NCBI RefSeq assembly: GCF_947242115.1
Contig: NC_074711.1
Location: 7,099,934-7,163,933, forward strand
Reading direction: 5' to 3'
From: Biomphalaria glabrata
Lineage: Eukaryota; Mollusca; Gastropoda; Planorbidae
Length of the DNA stretch: 64,000 bases
The position numbers were made by a program, and so were the translations under genes. Positions 41,415 to 54,600 of this stretch are shown one piece after another. Numbering within the stretch: the first letter of the stretch is position 1; every line of letters begins with the position of its first letter. The notes beneath the pieces are model-generated. The model was not told the origin of the DNA. It saw nothing but the letters and a program-made list of their open reading frames with translations, and ran no database searches.

Positions 41415-44400
41415 GATACTGTACTAATCAAGTACCGGTACTTTAAATTTAAATTAAGCTTACATTTTAGCAAAAATAGATGTCACAGATGAACACCAAA
41501 AGTAAATTAGAAAATCTAGCACTAATAGTTTAAAGTATTTGATTAATATTCTCATAAGATGGGTCAATACTTCTAAACGATGATATAATAACTTTTTCTG
41601 ATGGTAGGTCATTAAAAAACATGTTACTAAAACAGGTTAAATCCTAGTTTATACATTTCATTCCTTTTAAAAATAATATAATTAAGTCTTATGCTTATCT
41701 AGTCATAAGTGTTAGGTAAACAGATGAAATCATTCAGAATCAGTTAAGTGTCATGATATTTAATTCAGAGATAGTTCAAAGTTCTTAATTTAAAATTCAT
41801 TACAATAAATCCATTGAACTTGTCAATTCATCTCAGAGTGTTCTTGAATAACTAGCCTATAAAACATTAGCAATACAAGCTCATTTCAACCTAGTTGTGT
41901 AAATATAAAACTAGTAGCTATATTGTCAATGCTTCCTATTACCACTGTAGTCTTCGTATTTGATGGCTTTAAACTTTGCACCAGATGGCTAATTAATAAA
42001 TCCAGCTTAACTTGTACAGGTCAGCTTTTGACTTAACTCAAACACTCTTAGCAATGTCATTTCAACTGATTGATGTCAGATGTCAGCCACACACAATGTC
42101 TGATGAGTTTAATGCTCTGCTCAGGTACACTACCAAGCTTACATTGATCACAAGCTGAGGGCATTTACAAATTGAAGAAATGACTGATTAATGTTGTTAA
42201 GTGTAAGATTTATATAAGTGCATATCTAAATGTTCCAATATACAACCTAAAATATAAGGTATTCAAGAGCTTTTTAAATAATGTGATTTTAAAAAGTTTT
42301 GAAGTTTGTTATATTTCTAATTTGTCCACATTTCCCCCTGAAACATCTTTGATAATGGCAATATTTTTTTCTGATTTCTTGGAATTCTACTATCTACAGG
42401 ACTTGACAAAGAGAAATAAGATGTGTGCTACCCAAAGATAAATTGTCTTTGTTCAAACAAAAAAAATATTTTTTTTACCACATTATACATTTTGACCCTA
42501 AGCAAAATACAAATCTTAATCTCAACAATCATAGTGTTTGAAATATATATTTTAGAATGTCCTTTAAGTTGTTTTATTGATTTTCTTTCAATTGCCAGGC
42601 CTTTTTAAATAGTCTTTTTAGTGGATGACTTTGTACCATTGAAGTATTACCATACCAGCAGGTGATCGACAAAGGCTGATGGTAGCTATATAAAAAAGTT
42701 TATTATTTTAAATTCTCTGAACTTCTTAAGATAATAACAGTCTTTGATGGATATTGGACTTTGGTAGTGTTCATTCCATGTTAGTTTGTTGTTTATGGTT
42801 GTGCTCAGGTATAAAATATTTAGACAGGTAACAGCTGTTGGACTAAAAAGTGCTGACACATTTCTAAATGTGGAGATATGCCCTTGGTGATTCTCTTAGT
42901 GCTACTCTTCTGGAAGTCATTTAGTAAATTAAAACTTACCAAGAAGAGATAAATTTATGGCAATTAGATTTTTACTAATATGATGAGCATTATGATAGAC
43001 AATAAGTTGATCAAACATATTTTTAAAATCAAGTCAACTACCTTGCTTTAAAAACATGATCTATTTATGATGTTTTGGTATGTTGTATGCTCAAAACCTA
43101 TAACAACCAATTATGTGACCATTATATTTTAAGCTTTTTTTTCAACTGTCAAATATTATTCTGAGATAAAATGTGTAACTATTTCTTAAAATACTATATG
43201 CTTGTGTTTAGTAATATTAATTAAGTGCATTTGATAAAGTTTTGAAATTTGACATGGACCTCCAATTATTTATATTTGGTCCTGAGTATAATTGAGTGTC
43301 TTCATGGAGCTATCGAGGGTCAGATCTGTATCATCTGCAAGTTGTTCTCAATCCTGTTATTCTTGGTTCAATAGCAAACAGTTGCATCATTGACAAAAAA
43401 AAACAAGTACCAGTAGTACTTGAAATGTATGTGATTGAACTTTTCATGTATAGCCAACAACGCAGATGACAAAAAAAAAGAGAAAAGCTGAGTATCAAAG
43501 TAAGATAACCTAATCTTTCCACGCCTTGTATGCAGCTGCTTTTACAAAGGGAGGTTAGGACTCCATAGCTATCTTAAAGTTCAAAGTAAATGAGATTGTG
43601 CTCCTCTTTGACACTAAATAACATTGTGCTGGATGATGTATTTGGTTGTCTAAGTTAGTTTAGCTTGTATTTTGTTGTTTTACAAACTTTTACTGCAGTT
43701 GGCAGGAGAAACAAAAGTCAAGATCAATTTTGAACTACAAAATAAAAAAAGAAAAACTGTTTTCAATTGAATTTTCATTTTACTATTATACACAAACCAC
43801 TATTGAAGAAAAACAACTGTAATCAAAATTCAAGGCCAACATGAAAACAAGACATTCAGCAATGACAATATGGAGAAGATACACATGTCTGTTGTACAAA
43901 CTGTACACAATTTGTCAAACACATAAGTTCAACCAAAAAATGTCAAATAAATACTATATCAATTCAAACTCCAGTACTCTACTTAAATGAAAGGATAAAT
44001 ATATGTCAGTGACTAGAAATGAATTAGCTGTAGGTAGTGAAGCCCTGAAAACTAATTACTGACATCATTCTCAAGACTAATAACAAAAAGGGAAGACACA
44101 CACACCACGCTTTACTGGAGCTGAAACGGCTTCATAAAATGTACAATAATAAAACTGTTAAGAAATCAAAACCTGTTCTTAACTTTTATATTTAAAAGAA
44201 GATAAAAAAAATAGTTTATTAAGTACAGATGAATATTTCAGGACACAATGGACCTTCTGATCCTGTTAAGGAACTAGTCATAACATTTGAAGTTTAAAAC
44301 ATTTTTCTAGTTGAATAAAAATAAATATTCACACATATGTAGTTCACATTTAAACCCATGTAATATATGTCAAGGTTGAGATTAGTTTATTGACAATGAA

Positions 44401-45060
44401 AAGTGAAATGTTTTGTCTTATTAACTTTCAGAAAATAAAAACATTTGAAGGGAATTTCAACGAACCATTGCGGTGTTGAAACAAAAGCACAAGCCCATCA
44501 AGAAGGTAAAAGTAGACAGAGATATATATTTATTAAAGCTGACATAACATAACATGTAGTGTGGGTGTATCCGTCTCCTATAGAGCTTATGAACATACAA
44601 TTATTATGACAATATTTTCAGTTATTGTTAATTATGCTTTGCGAAAATCAATTTTATCACATCTAGATAAATAATGTCATCACTTCTGACAAACTTCACA
44701 AAGTCACAGTTTAATGTTACAAGAAAGCACATTAAAAATAGTAATAAAAACAACAATAAATATTTTTTAAAAATGAGAGACGAGTCTCTGTATGTGTGTT
44801 TACACTGTACCAATACAGATTCATAGAATCTAATAAAGCATGGTACATTGTTTTGTTTGTACTCCTGTACACTATATGTACACAATATATATATATATAT
44901 ACAATTATACAAACTATACTAACAAATTGAAAAAGACAGCGTAGTTCACCGAAATCCGCCAATCACCTACCTAGTTCTAAACTAGGGCTATGAATGGGTT
45001 GTGCTGGAATTTGAAGCAATGTTTGACTGTTGGCGAGGTATACTACTCCTATTTAATAAC
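41415..45060. other. Gene-free AT-rich stretch
   Basis: About 3.6 kb with no recognisable exon, tRNA or repeat by eye. Short frames at 42423 and 43331 (plus and minus) are low-complexity. A short TA run is at 44886-44901. Confidence 0.5.
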
Positions 45061-45064
45061 TCAT

Positions 45065-45240
45065 GACTTTGTAGAGGGAGCATTGGGTTGTTCAACGAAA
45101 AGCTGGCTGGACAACGTCATAGAATGGACCGCCATATCCTGTTAAGAACAACTGCTGACTGGGAAAAGTGGAGAGATTTGGTTATGTGACCTGTTACAGC
45201 ACCCCCTACAATGAAAGTCAATGGACAGGATGATGATGTA
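45065..45240 (+). mobile_element. Short LINE C-terminal remnant
   Basis: Two frames carry SWLDNVIEWTA and TTADWEKWRDLV followed by TAPPTM, the pattern seen at the very C-terminus of several non-LTR retrotransposon proteins. The two parts are in different frames, so the copy is broken. Confidence 0.45.
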
Positions 45241-45331
45241 ATAACTCCGAGGTGAAGAAGAGAACAAGATTGGGCATATTATAAGACCCAAGATAACCGT
45301 AGGCTCTCGACTACCTTGATAATAATCCTTC

Positions 45332-45635
45332 TTAACTTTGACATTGGGACTATACCTGGTAGCTAGAATTTTATGTTACATAGTCTATTTCCTTTAATAT
45401 AATAATAATAAAGTCTGATTATATTGCAGTCTTTTAAGTATTATTTTTTTGTTTAAATTACTGTGCAACTAATGAGGATGTCATCTTTGACTAACTTTGA
45501 CATTGGGACTATACCTGGTAGCTAGAATTTTATGTTACTTAGTCTATTTCCTCTAATAATAAAGTCTGATTATATTGCAGGCTTTTGAGTAGTTTTTGTT
45601 TGTTTATATTACTGTGCAACTAATGAGGATGTCAT
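45332..45635. repeat. Tandem duplication, about 159-bp unit
   Basis: TAACTTTGACATTGGGACTA to CTAATGAGGATGTCAT occurs at 45332-45484 and again at 45491-45635 with a few small deletions, notably in an ATAATAATA run. Confidence 0.9.
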
Positions 45636-45639
45636 GAGT

Positions 45640-46619
45640 CAGATCATTCAGCAAAGTATTTAGCATGAAACCTTTTATGACAGTTTAAAACCATCCCCCC
45701 CCCCTTTTGCAAAAGCATTTAAAAAAACAACTGAGACACTTAGGTTGCTGTTTAAAACCTGATAGCTTTGTCTCCCTCCTTCAGTTTCTCAAGCACTTAA
45801 ATAAACCTCTCAAATATTTACCCCCCAACCCATGCCTGAAATGGGGACTAGACCCCACTCAGAATACTATGACTGCATGTATATGTGTTTATTTTTATTT
45901 ATTCAGTATAAACTTAAATTACCATGAGGAAAGGCTAGGTAAAAAGGCTAGCGAGAGCAGAATAAGACTTATAATGCAGATGTGTGTAAGAGCTCTATAC
46001 ATTAGAAAAGTGAAAAGTTAATAAGTCTACAATGTAAACACACACAAAAAAGTAGATTAAAGAGATCTAAAACAATTCAGCAAAAGTTTGTAAAACAAAA
46101 TGAACAGATATAAAGTTAACTTTCAAGAATGTTTAAAACTACAAATATCAATTTATCATCAAAAGAGAAGGTAAAATTGTGTATATAAATACATGTATTT
46201 TTAACATTGATACAAAAAGAATTTTCTTAATACACATATACTATTTTTAAATATCTTAAGAGAATCCCTCATTTTAAGTTGATACAACAAAATTGAAAAA
46301 TCTTATATAGTGTTTTCTTTCCATTCTCCTATGATCTCAAAACATGTACAGTATGTAAAAAACACTCAAATATGGATATAAAAGATTAGAAAAAAAAACA
46401 CCCCAGCAATTCTGATGTTAAAATTAATGCCTTATAGTCACTAGAAATGAATGTAGATGTGTTATATCGAGTATCTAGTTGTAAAGACATATCTGGGCAT
46501 CCTAGGACATAATGTAACACAACCTAAGCCTTGAAACCAATTCTAGGTTTTCATTATTGCTAAAATCAGAAGTCTTAAAAAAATATGACAAGGTCATCTG
46601 TTGCCGGTCAGAAAGTCAT
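45640..46619. other. Gene-free stretch
   Basis: A C run occurs at 45694-45703. The plus-strand frame 45707-46021 has no family features and no splice context. No other signal seen. Confidence 0.4.
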
Positions 46620-46975
46620 GGCTTGGCATGTCTTATAAAATACAGAAGTTACTTCAAAAAAGAAAATGATTACACTCTACGCACGTCCCTAGGCCAATCT
46701 AGTCATGCATGTTAATCAATGACTCACTGCCAAGTCATTGGTATCCCTGGTTGACTCAGGTAACCCATTCCATGCTCTAATAGCATTAGAGAGAAGGAAT
46801 ATTTGTACAAATTTGTCCTAAAATATGGAACAAGGAATGTATCTTTCTAAGTATTTTATTAGGTTTTGTTTTTGTATTGGAAGATTATGGTTCAGTGTCT
46901 CAATTGCTCCTTTACTTTTAAATCTTCTATCCTGAAGAGTTTGTAAATTTATGATTTTACTAATGGTGTTACTTT
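46620..46975 (-). mobile_element. LINE-A copy 3, 3' end
   Basis: Same 3' organisation as 56025-56380: ACAGAAGTTACTTCAAAAAA at the 3' side, then the F-F-P/W-N-x-L-P coding block reversed (CATTCCATGCTCTAATAGCA). 5'-truncated near 46975, where sequence similarity ends. Confidence 0.75.
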
Positions 46976-47448
46976 AGGGAAATGTCTCAGCTTTGAGGTA
47001 CAGAGACCATGTAGTCTAGGCTTTAGACTAAAGACACAATTGTCCAATATTTAAACACCACTCCTGAAAAGTATTTGGGTTAGGTCATATCTTTATTTCA
47101 CTGGAAAGGTGAAACTTGTAGATAAAAGCACCATGCCTGTGCAATTGGTGGTACATGGACCTGATGATACATAAGGAAGTCAGTAAAATAAATAGCAGGA
47201 AAAATAAAGCAGTCAGGTATCCATGAGTCAGTATTGTATTGGCTGTCATGTTTCTATTAGACTAATAAGAAAAATGTAAAATAGTGGATGCGTTATATCA
47301 CATCAGGTAAGTAATGTCTCTTCCATAATCATAAAAAAAAAAACTTGCATAAGCTACTTTAAAATGTTTAGCTTGATATTTCTTAACTCCTGGTTTGGCA
47401 GAACAAATATTGTGAAATCTGGCAACCATTTTTCATTGTCATCTAGTG

Positions 47449-47607
47449 CAGTGTCTCCCAAACTGCGTTCCGAGGCCTGAATAGGTGTTTCACAAACTAC
47501 TAGTAGGCCACTACGTGAATGAATCTCTCTAAAAAATAAGTAAAGTTTCCGCTAAACACTCAGAATGTGCTAAATGTTACATTAAGAAAAATGTTTGGGA
47601 AACACTG
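47449..47607. mobile_element. 159-bp hAT-like MITE
   Basis: The ends CAGTGTCTCCCAAACTG and, inverted at the right, CAGTGTTTCCCAAACAT are paired. Flanks are ATCTAGTG (47441-47448) and GTCTAGTG (47608-47615), an 8-bp duplication with one difference. No coding capacity. Confidence 0.75.
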
Positions 47608-48109
47608 GTCTAGTGCAAACAAAATGTATTATTGTAAATATTATATAAAATTGTGATCTATTTCACCCTAAAATAGGCCAATTCATTTTGTTGGACATAT
47701 TCAAAATTGGCTGAAATAAATGTGTAAGAAATAGTCCTAAAATCTTATCTTTTTTTTTTTGAAGAAGTAGTTCCAACCTGAATCTCAGCCAATACATACC
47801 GGTAGGTTTAAAAAACAATATTTTAACTACAATTTAAATAGTAAATATTGTAAATAAAGCCTATACTATACTATTTTATTTTCATTAAAAAAAATCAATT
47901 GATGTGTACATAATTATTTTTTTCAACATTTTTTTTGCTAAGGGTCTTAGCAATGGCAACTGATTGAAAGAATAACCTACTGCATTTTTTAAACCAATAG
48001 TGGGTCCCTCCTATGTAGGATGCATTTGATGAGAGGCCTAAATTACACTATACCCAGACTCTAGTCCACTAATCATTCAGGTGGATGTAAAATGTATCAG
48101 GTGTTCCTT

Positions 48110-48220
48110 TGCAGTTGAAGTAAATATTAGCCCAAACCTTTAGCAAGAGGAAGGTGATGGCATTGGCAGGGTATGAACCCGGGACCATCGAAACAACCGC
48201 ATGACCAGGCAGCCATCCCT
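48110..48220 (-). mobile_element. SINE-C remnant downstream of ATG9
   Basis: On the minus strand: GGATGGCTGCCTGGTCATGC head, then CCCGGGTTCATACCCTGCC. Truncated relative to 59082-59258. Confidence 0.7.
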
Positions 48221-48500
48221 ACTTAAAGGATCATAAAGTACCTATGTCCATGATGCTACCATGCTACAGAGTACACTCGCTGCACAGTCCACTCCTTAAA
48301 CCTCTAAACCTCTGCGAATGATAGTGAACAAAATACAACAGGGGCAAACAACTAAGACGTCTCTAAGATTGGAATAGGAGAAAACCTTTGGATTACCTTC
48401 TCTCTATCAACCTGTAAACCAAACAAGTCTAGAGCACAACAGTATAGCGCTGATTAAAACCTGTATTATTATTATTAATAGCTTATCTCACAACTAAACA

Positions 48501-48506
48501 TTTATT
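48501..48506 (-). terminator. ATG9: Candidate ATG9 poly(A) signal
   Basis: AATAAA on the minus strand, about 110 bases after the ATG9 stop codon. A longer 3' UTR cannot be excluded. Confidence 0.45.
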
Positions 48507-48616
48507 AGTCTTACACTGGCATGTAAAAATTATGTAAAGTACATTATTTATACTTCTCTGTATACAAGAGTGCGTATCTATAAATAAACATAAATGCAGA
48601 TGAAAGCAATAATGGG

Positions 48617-51600
48617 TTAAGACATGGAGGTATCTATTTCATGTTCTACGCTGTCCTCTTTAATCTCTGGCATATGCTCTCCAGCTAGCCTGGCTCCTAG
48701 CGCCATGTGCTGCCCAGGAGAGGGTGTGCTCGACACAGTGGTTGGGCTCCCATAGTGCAAGCCTGGTTCTGCCAAAGGTGGGAGGCTGGAAAAATCAGAC
48801 AACCCAAAGCCATCCTCATCACAATACTGAGTATTCTGTGCACTGTATGATGCTTGATCTTCCAGGGTGAGAGTCAGCTGGTGGTCTATATCCTGAGGTT
48901 GTCTGTACAGATGGGAGTAAGGCTCTTGTTCTCCAGGGGCTATCACAGTTCTGGAAGTGTTTGTCGAGGAACTCTGGCTACAGCCAAAGTAAGTTTGGAA
49001 CTGCTGTCTGTGAGGGAAGATGGACTGCGGTCGAGCTACACCAGATGTCGCCCCCGAGGGCTGCTTGTCTTGGTATGTACCCAGGCCATCATAGGCAGCG
49101 TGACGAGACCTGCCATCAGAGTGGCGCTGGCGATGGTGGGTTTCATGTATGTGGAGAACACTGAGACTCATATTTCCGGAAAGGAGTTCCCGTTGACCTT
49201 CATCTAGCATGCCTGCTGGGTAACTAGCTGCGTGGAAAGAGTCTGAGCCTGTCAAACTGGTTTGAAGGTTAGAACCAGATATCAGGGGACCATCAAAGTT
49301 AGAAAGTCCACCTCGAAGTTTGTGTGACTGGCCAAGGAAAGGACTGAGGGAAATACTTGGGTCTTGATTTGGAGAGCCCAGATTTGTACTTGTACTCATC
49401 TAAATGGAAAAAGTTACAAAATAAAATGGCATTAATTCTATCAATATTCAAGTCAAAATCAAATAATTTTACTGTTTGTTTTTTTTGTCTTGTAGAACAG
49501 CGGTTCTCAACCTTTTAGGCTTGGGGACCCCTTTTTACAACCCCACACTGTGCCGCGACCCCCCCTCCACATACACACAGCAATAGAAGAATGGACAAAA
49601 ACTATTCATTTTTTCTATGGTCTTCGGCGACCCCTGGCAAATCGTCAATCGACCCCCAAAGGGGTCGCGACCCACAGGTTGAGAACCCCTGTTGTAGAAC
49701 TTACTGTTAAAATGGGTGCAACTGGATTGACATAACCCAAACTTGGCAGACTAATGGGATCTGCTATTATGCTGGTAAGTGCAGGTAACTCTTTTTGTAC
49801 TGGGAAATACAAAAAAAAGACAATACTAGTATGTTGTACCAAAGAAATCGTGGAAAGCCAGTTAAGAAGATTTCTAGATATTGGAGAACAATTTGAAAGA
49901 GGTATTCTAGCTTTTGATGACAGAAATACACTTTGTAAACATCTCACAAGACAAATAAATTTGCTTAATATAAACAAAAATGTTCACTTGTAACACAAGC
50001 TTATACTGACATACAATTAGTTTGGCTATGTAATGAATGTACAACAGGGACTGATCAAACAAAGCCCCAGTCCAACTAAATCCCTTTACTCAAACATAAG
50101 CAATGAGAATGCAGCAAAAAGCTCACCTTCGTATTTAACTCCATTAATAAACATGTGACTTTCTTGCGGAGGCTTCCATTCTGGATTTGTGGTCTACAGA
50201 TATAAGTGTATTCAGAATTCATCCAAAATTTTCATACATTTCATTTGAACATATGACATTTGATTGAATTAAATTTAAAAATATGCTACTAATAGAGAAT
50301 GACTCACAGCAAAATGCATCAGTGAGAGTTCTATCTTGCCATTTTCTGCTTGCATAGATCTAGCCACCATTGGTTCAGCTGGTTTAGCTTTGGTCCACTG
50401 AATAAATTCAACGTAAGCATACAAGTTATAAATACAAACACAGCTAATACTAAATATGAACCATTATTAATGTAATTGTTAATTTCTTTTTATATAAAAT
50501 TATAATTAGATCACATTAATTGTTAGTGTGTCTCCATCCCAGACTTAACACTTGGGATAGTACATTGTAAAATAATTGTAATTACTTGAGGGTTTCCGTG
50601 TTTCTTTATGTCCATCTGTGCAAATGAGCAGACATCCCCCACTCCAGCTACTTCCACAGTGAAACATCTAAAGAAATCCACAATTTGGGAAGATTTTGGG
50701 CGCAGCATAAAGAACAGCCAGAATGGTGTAATGAGTGGACTTAGTAGTTCTTCAATAATGTAAACCTGATTTTAGTGAAGGGTAGAAAAAAGTTTTACTC
50801 AAGTTATACAAATGGCACAATAAAACATTCAATTAAATTTTAAAAAAAAGCTCTAACATTAGATGAAATATCTGCACATAGGTTGAAAATAAGGGTAGTA
50901 AAGTCCCCTTTCAGACTTTGCGATCTACAGGCCTGATTTTGTAACAGTCATCTGTTTCTATGGCCGAAGGTTAACGAGTGTGTCGTGGAAAACACAATGA
51001 CCAAGCAGGTGCATGAAGTTTATAGTTAACAAATATATATAAATAATTTAATAAACCAGTTGCTTCTTAAATTTCAAAATTTCTGGAAAAAAAAATAATT
51101 AAAAAACATTATCACAAATAAAAACAAAAGTTGGATTATTATAGGAAATGTGTTTTACATCCAATAAATAAAGACATTTACCAGTTTATACTGAAAAAGC
51201 ATTGCAAATTCATCTCTAACAAACGATGTGTGTGCGCGTCCCTTCCAATGATCAGGCATGTAATGAATCTGGGCCAGTATACTCATCATTAGCCGTTCAG
51301 GACAAAAAACTTCATTCTTGGCAATTAAAAAAAAAGAAAATTTTCTATATACAAATTAATACTGTACAATAATAACTTAAATAAATGAACTTGACAATTT
51401 AACTTTGTTCTTGAAATCTTAATAAGATGGAAAAGTTATAGCTTAAAAAGGTAATGAATAATTCAGAGAGTTCTTCCAAACTACTAAAGCTGTTTTCAAT
51501 CATTAGTATAAATAGGAAACTGAAGGATTATCAAATGAAATAACATGCAAATACTACAAGAACACATTTCATGTATTAACATACAACAGTGTCTCCTTTA

Positions 51601-54600
51601 AGCATTTACACACAATTTTTGCTATATAATAATATAAACAAAGCAGCACAAAAGAGACAAATCTCTAATAGTCTTTTCCTTAGTCTTCTTGTTTTAATTA
51701 AGGAGCAGTAAAAAGAAACTTGTAAATTTGGAATATTTATGTTACATTTAAAAAGGAAGCAAAATAAATGAATATCTCTGAACATATTGTTCAATTCTCA
51801 CCTCATCAGGGATAAGGGATGAACAAATTGTAGCTACCATACCTGCAAACATTACAGAGCATTTAATTAGACATAATGTTATGTATATATTCTAATGACA
51901 AACAAAAAAACTTAAAGTAAAATCAATACATTTCTACTTCAAAACTTGTAGATAAATGGATACATTTTCAAAAAAGGATTAAAAAAAGTTTTATTTTTTA
52001 ACCAAAAATATAGATATTTGAGTATGGTGGTTGTCCTCCTCCCCTTAAATAGGCTCTCTTAAGCAATATCACTGAACACTAAGTCACTCACCACAAACTG
52101 AAGCAACTGTGAAGAGATGTTCTACTTTGGTCACATCGTTGAAGTCCAATATACCCAAAACAAATAGCACTGCAGCAGGAGCCCCAGCAAAGAAGGCTAG
52201 AGACCTTAAAGTAACACAGTTAAGTACTGTTAATATTCAACCTTGTGGCAGTTTTAGTGAAGGTTATTTAAAAAAACTGGAACATAACAAAGGCAAAAAG
52301 AACTGAAGTGACTTACTTGGCCAGGATTGTAAGAGATGGAGAGGTAAAACTATTCATATACATCTTGGATGGAATATAAGCTCTGTTCAATCTGGCAAGT
52401 AACAAAATAACACAGTCAGAACAACAAAAAAACACAGCACTATAATATATATAATATAATATAATTAATATTCAGATAATGAAATGAGTAGCATACACTT
52501 AGGCAACATCCCGAAGTAAAAGATAAAAGTCTCCAGCTAAGCAGCAAAATGTTGAGTTTAGAGGCAAAGATCAAAGTTTTTATATCAAGGTTGATTTTAT
52601 TTACAGGTATGCTAGTTTGTCTTTTTTTTTGCAGTAATTTATCGATGAATACAAAGATTTATTTGATTAAGGTTGTTCCAGAACAAAAAATTGATAGTAC
52701 CTGGCATTTAATTCATGATCAAGTTCATTGAAGTGTCTCAAATAGAGTCGTCCATAGTTTGCCCTGTGACAATACATAATGAGACAATAAATATTTTGTT
52801 AAAATTGTAAGACTGTTTCTTCTGATGATGACGCGAAATAAACATTTCAATGCTACATAACTGATCAAATTATATAATTTTTTAGAATGATATGGTACTT
52901 TTGCCAAAATGTATACAGTAATCCCTCCCTAATATGGCCGCTATATTGCAGATATTAGTGGCCCCTTGTCATAAAAAAAAAAAGAGTACACAAATGTTTA
53001 CAATTTTATTTTCAAATCTTTTCCTCTTCTATTTAGTATATTTATTATTGTATATAGTATTATTTGAATTATGTAGTATGGTTTGTAAATCAAAAGTGTT
53101 TTTTTTTTTTATTATTGTACTGTAAGATACTATAAGATATTAATTAGACCAGGTGCCTAAAAATATAATGTTCCAATTGAGTATAGATAAAAAGTATTCT
53201 TAAAAATTATATACATTTATTAGATAAGGCATGTAGGTGACAAAATATCTCATTTACGAGTATTCCTTGTGTATAGTGCATGTATTGTTCATGTCCATGT
53301 GCGATTGAAATTTACTTATGCTAAATCACACTTAGAAATTATTATATTAAAGAAACTGGTAGGATATTCCATGTAGTTCCAGGTGAAAAACATTATAGAA
53401 TGACTTTTTAATGCAAAGGACAGGTTTTGAACAGTACAGGGAAGGTTTTTAAAGTCCAAATACTTATGAAATCCATAAAAAAGTATCTTTCCTCTACTTT
53501 GCAGAAATGTGTTTTTCATGTGTGGTCTTGGAACGCATCACCCACGAAAAATGAGGGATCACTGTATAAATATTCACAGGTCTGAAGTGGGACAAATGAG
53601 GGTGTCATGTGGACAAAACAAATATTTTCTCACTACTAGATTTGCATGGACTCATGAGACAGAAGAGTCTCTCATTTCTAAGCAATGTGAAAAAAGCTGT
53701 CAAGGCAGAGCAAGAAAACCTTTTCCTGGTCAAAAGTCCAAATGGGGCTCCAGCCTTAACTCTTTTTGGACACTCTAAACAGAGCTCAAATTTCAAGAAT
53801 TGATTGCAATCATTGCTTTAACCACTTAGCCCCACCTTCAAGAAGTAAAGTGTAGAGCTGCCAATAAATCTCTGATCATTTTTAATTCCGTTCACTTTAT
53901 TGATCTTGTCAGTTATACAAAGCAAAGGAAGAGTAAGCAGGGTGTCTTAAGTGGACAACACACTACATGCTTATAGAAACTGAGAATTTTTCTGCACCAT
54001 ACAAACTTAATGCCTACAAAAATTCCATCAACATACCATTGTCTTGAACCCAAAAAACTCGGTGACCGCTTGACAAACTAAAAGAAAAGAAAGAAATTAA
54101 AAAAATTTTTTTTTTACGATGGCACATCAACATTTTACTGTTTTACTATAATCACTAACCATGATATACATACAGTAGAACATTTCAATAAAGAATCCTA
54201 CTGAAAACTAACATTAGTTTACCTCGGCATAACGAAAAAAAAAGTAGATGATCTGGTAAAAGAAAATGAAAGGGCAAAGAACAAAGTTCAGCAATGCCAG
54301 AATTCCAATATGGGTCGATAACCTGTGAAGTAGAAAGACTGAAATAAATAGCTTAAAAACAAAAATATAGGATCATGTCCAAGTTATTGAAGATGAACAA
54401 TACTCCAATAGATACACACAAATAGTTCTAATGGTTTGAACCTTCACCTTTCAGCCAGCCATTTTTTCTTTTGACTATTCTTGTACTCTTCTCTCATTGT
54501 ATAACTGTTGACAAAGATGGACCATGGACTCCCTGTAATAGTGAATGTTTAGCAATAATCTACAGTCCTCACTAAATATTAATTTAATTTACAATATACT

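Noticed and set aside
45707-46021. 104-codon plus-strand frame
   Set aside because: No domain, no splice context, preceded by a C run.
48854-49207. 117-codon plus-strand frame
   Set aside because: Antisense shadow of the last ATG9 exon.
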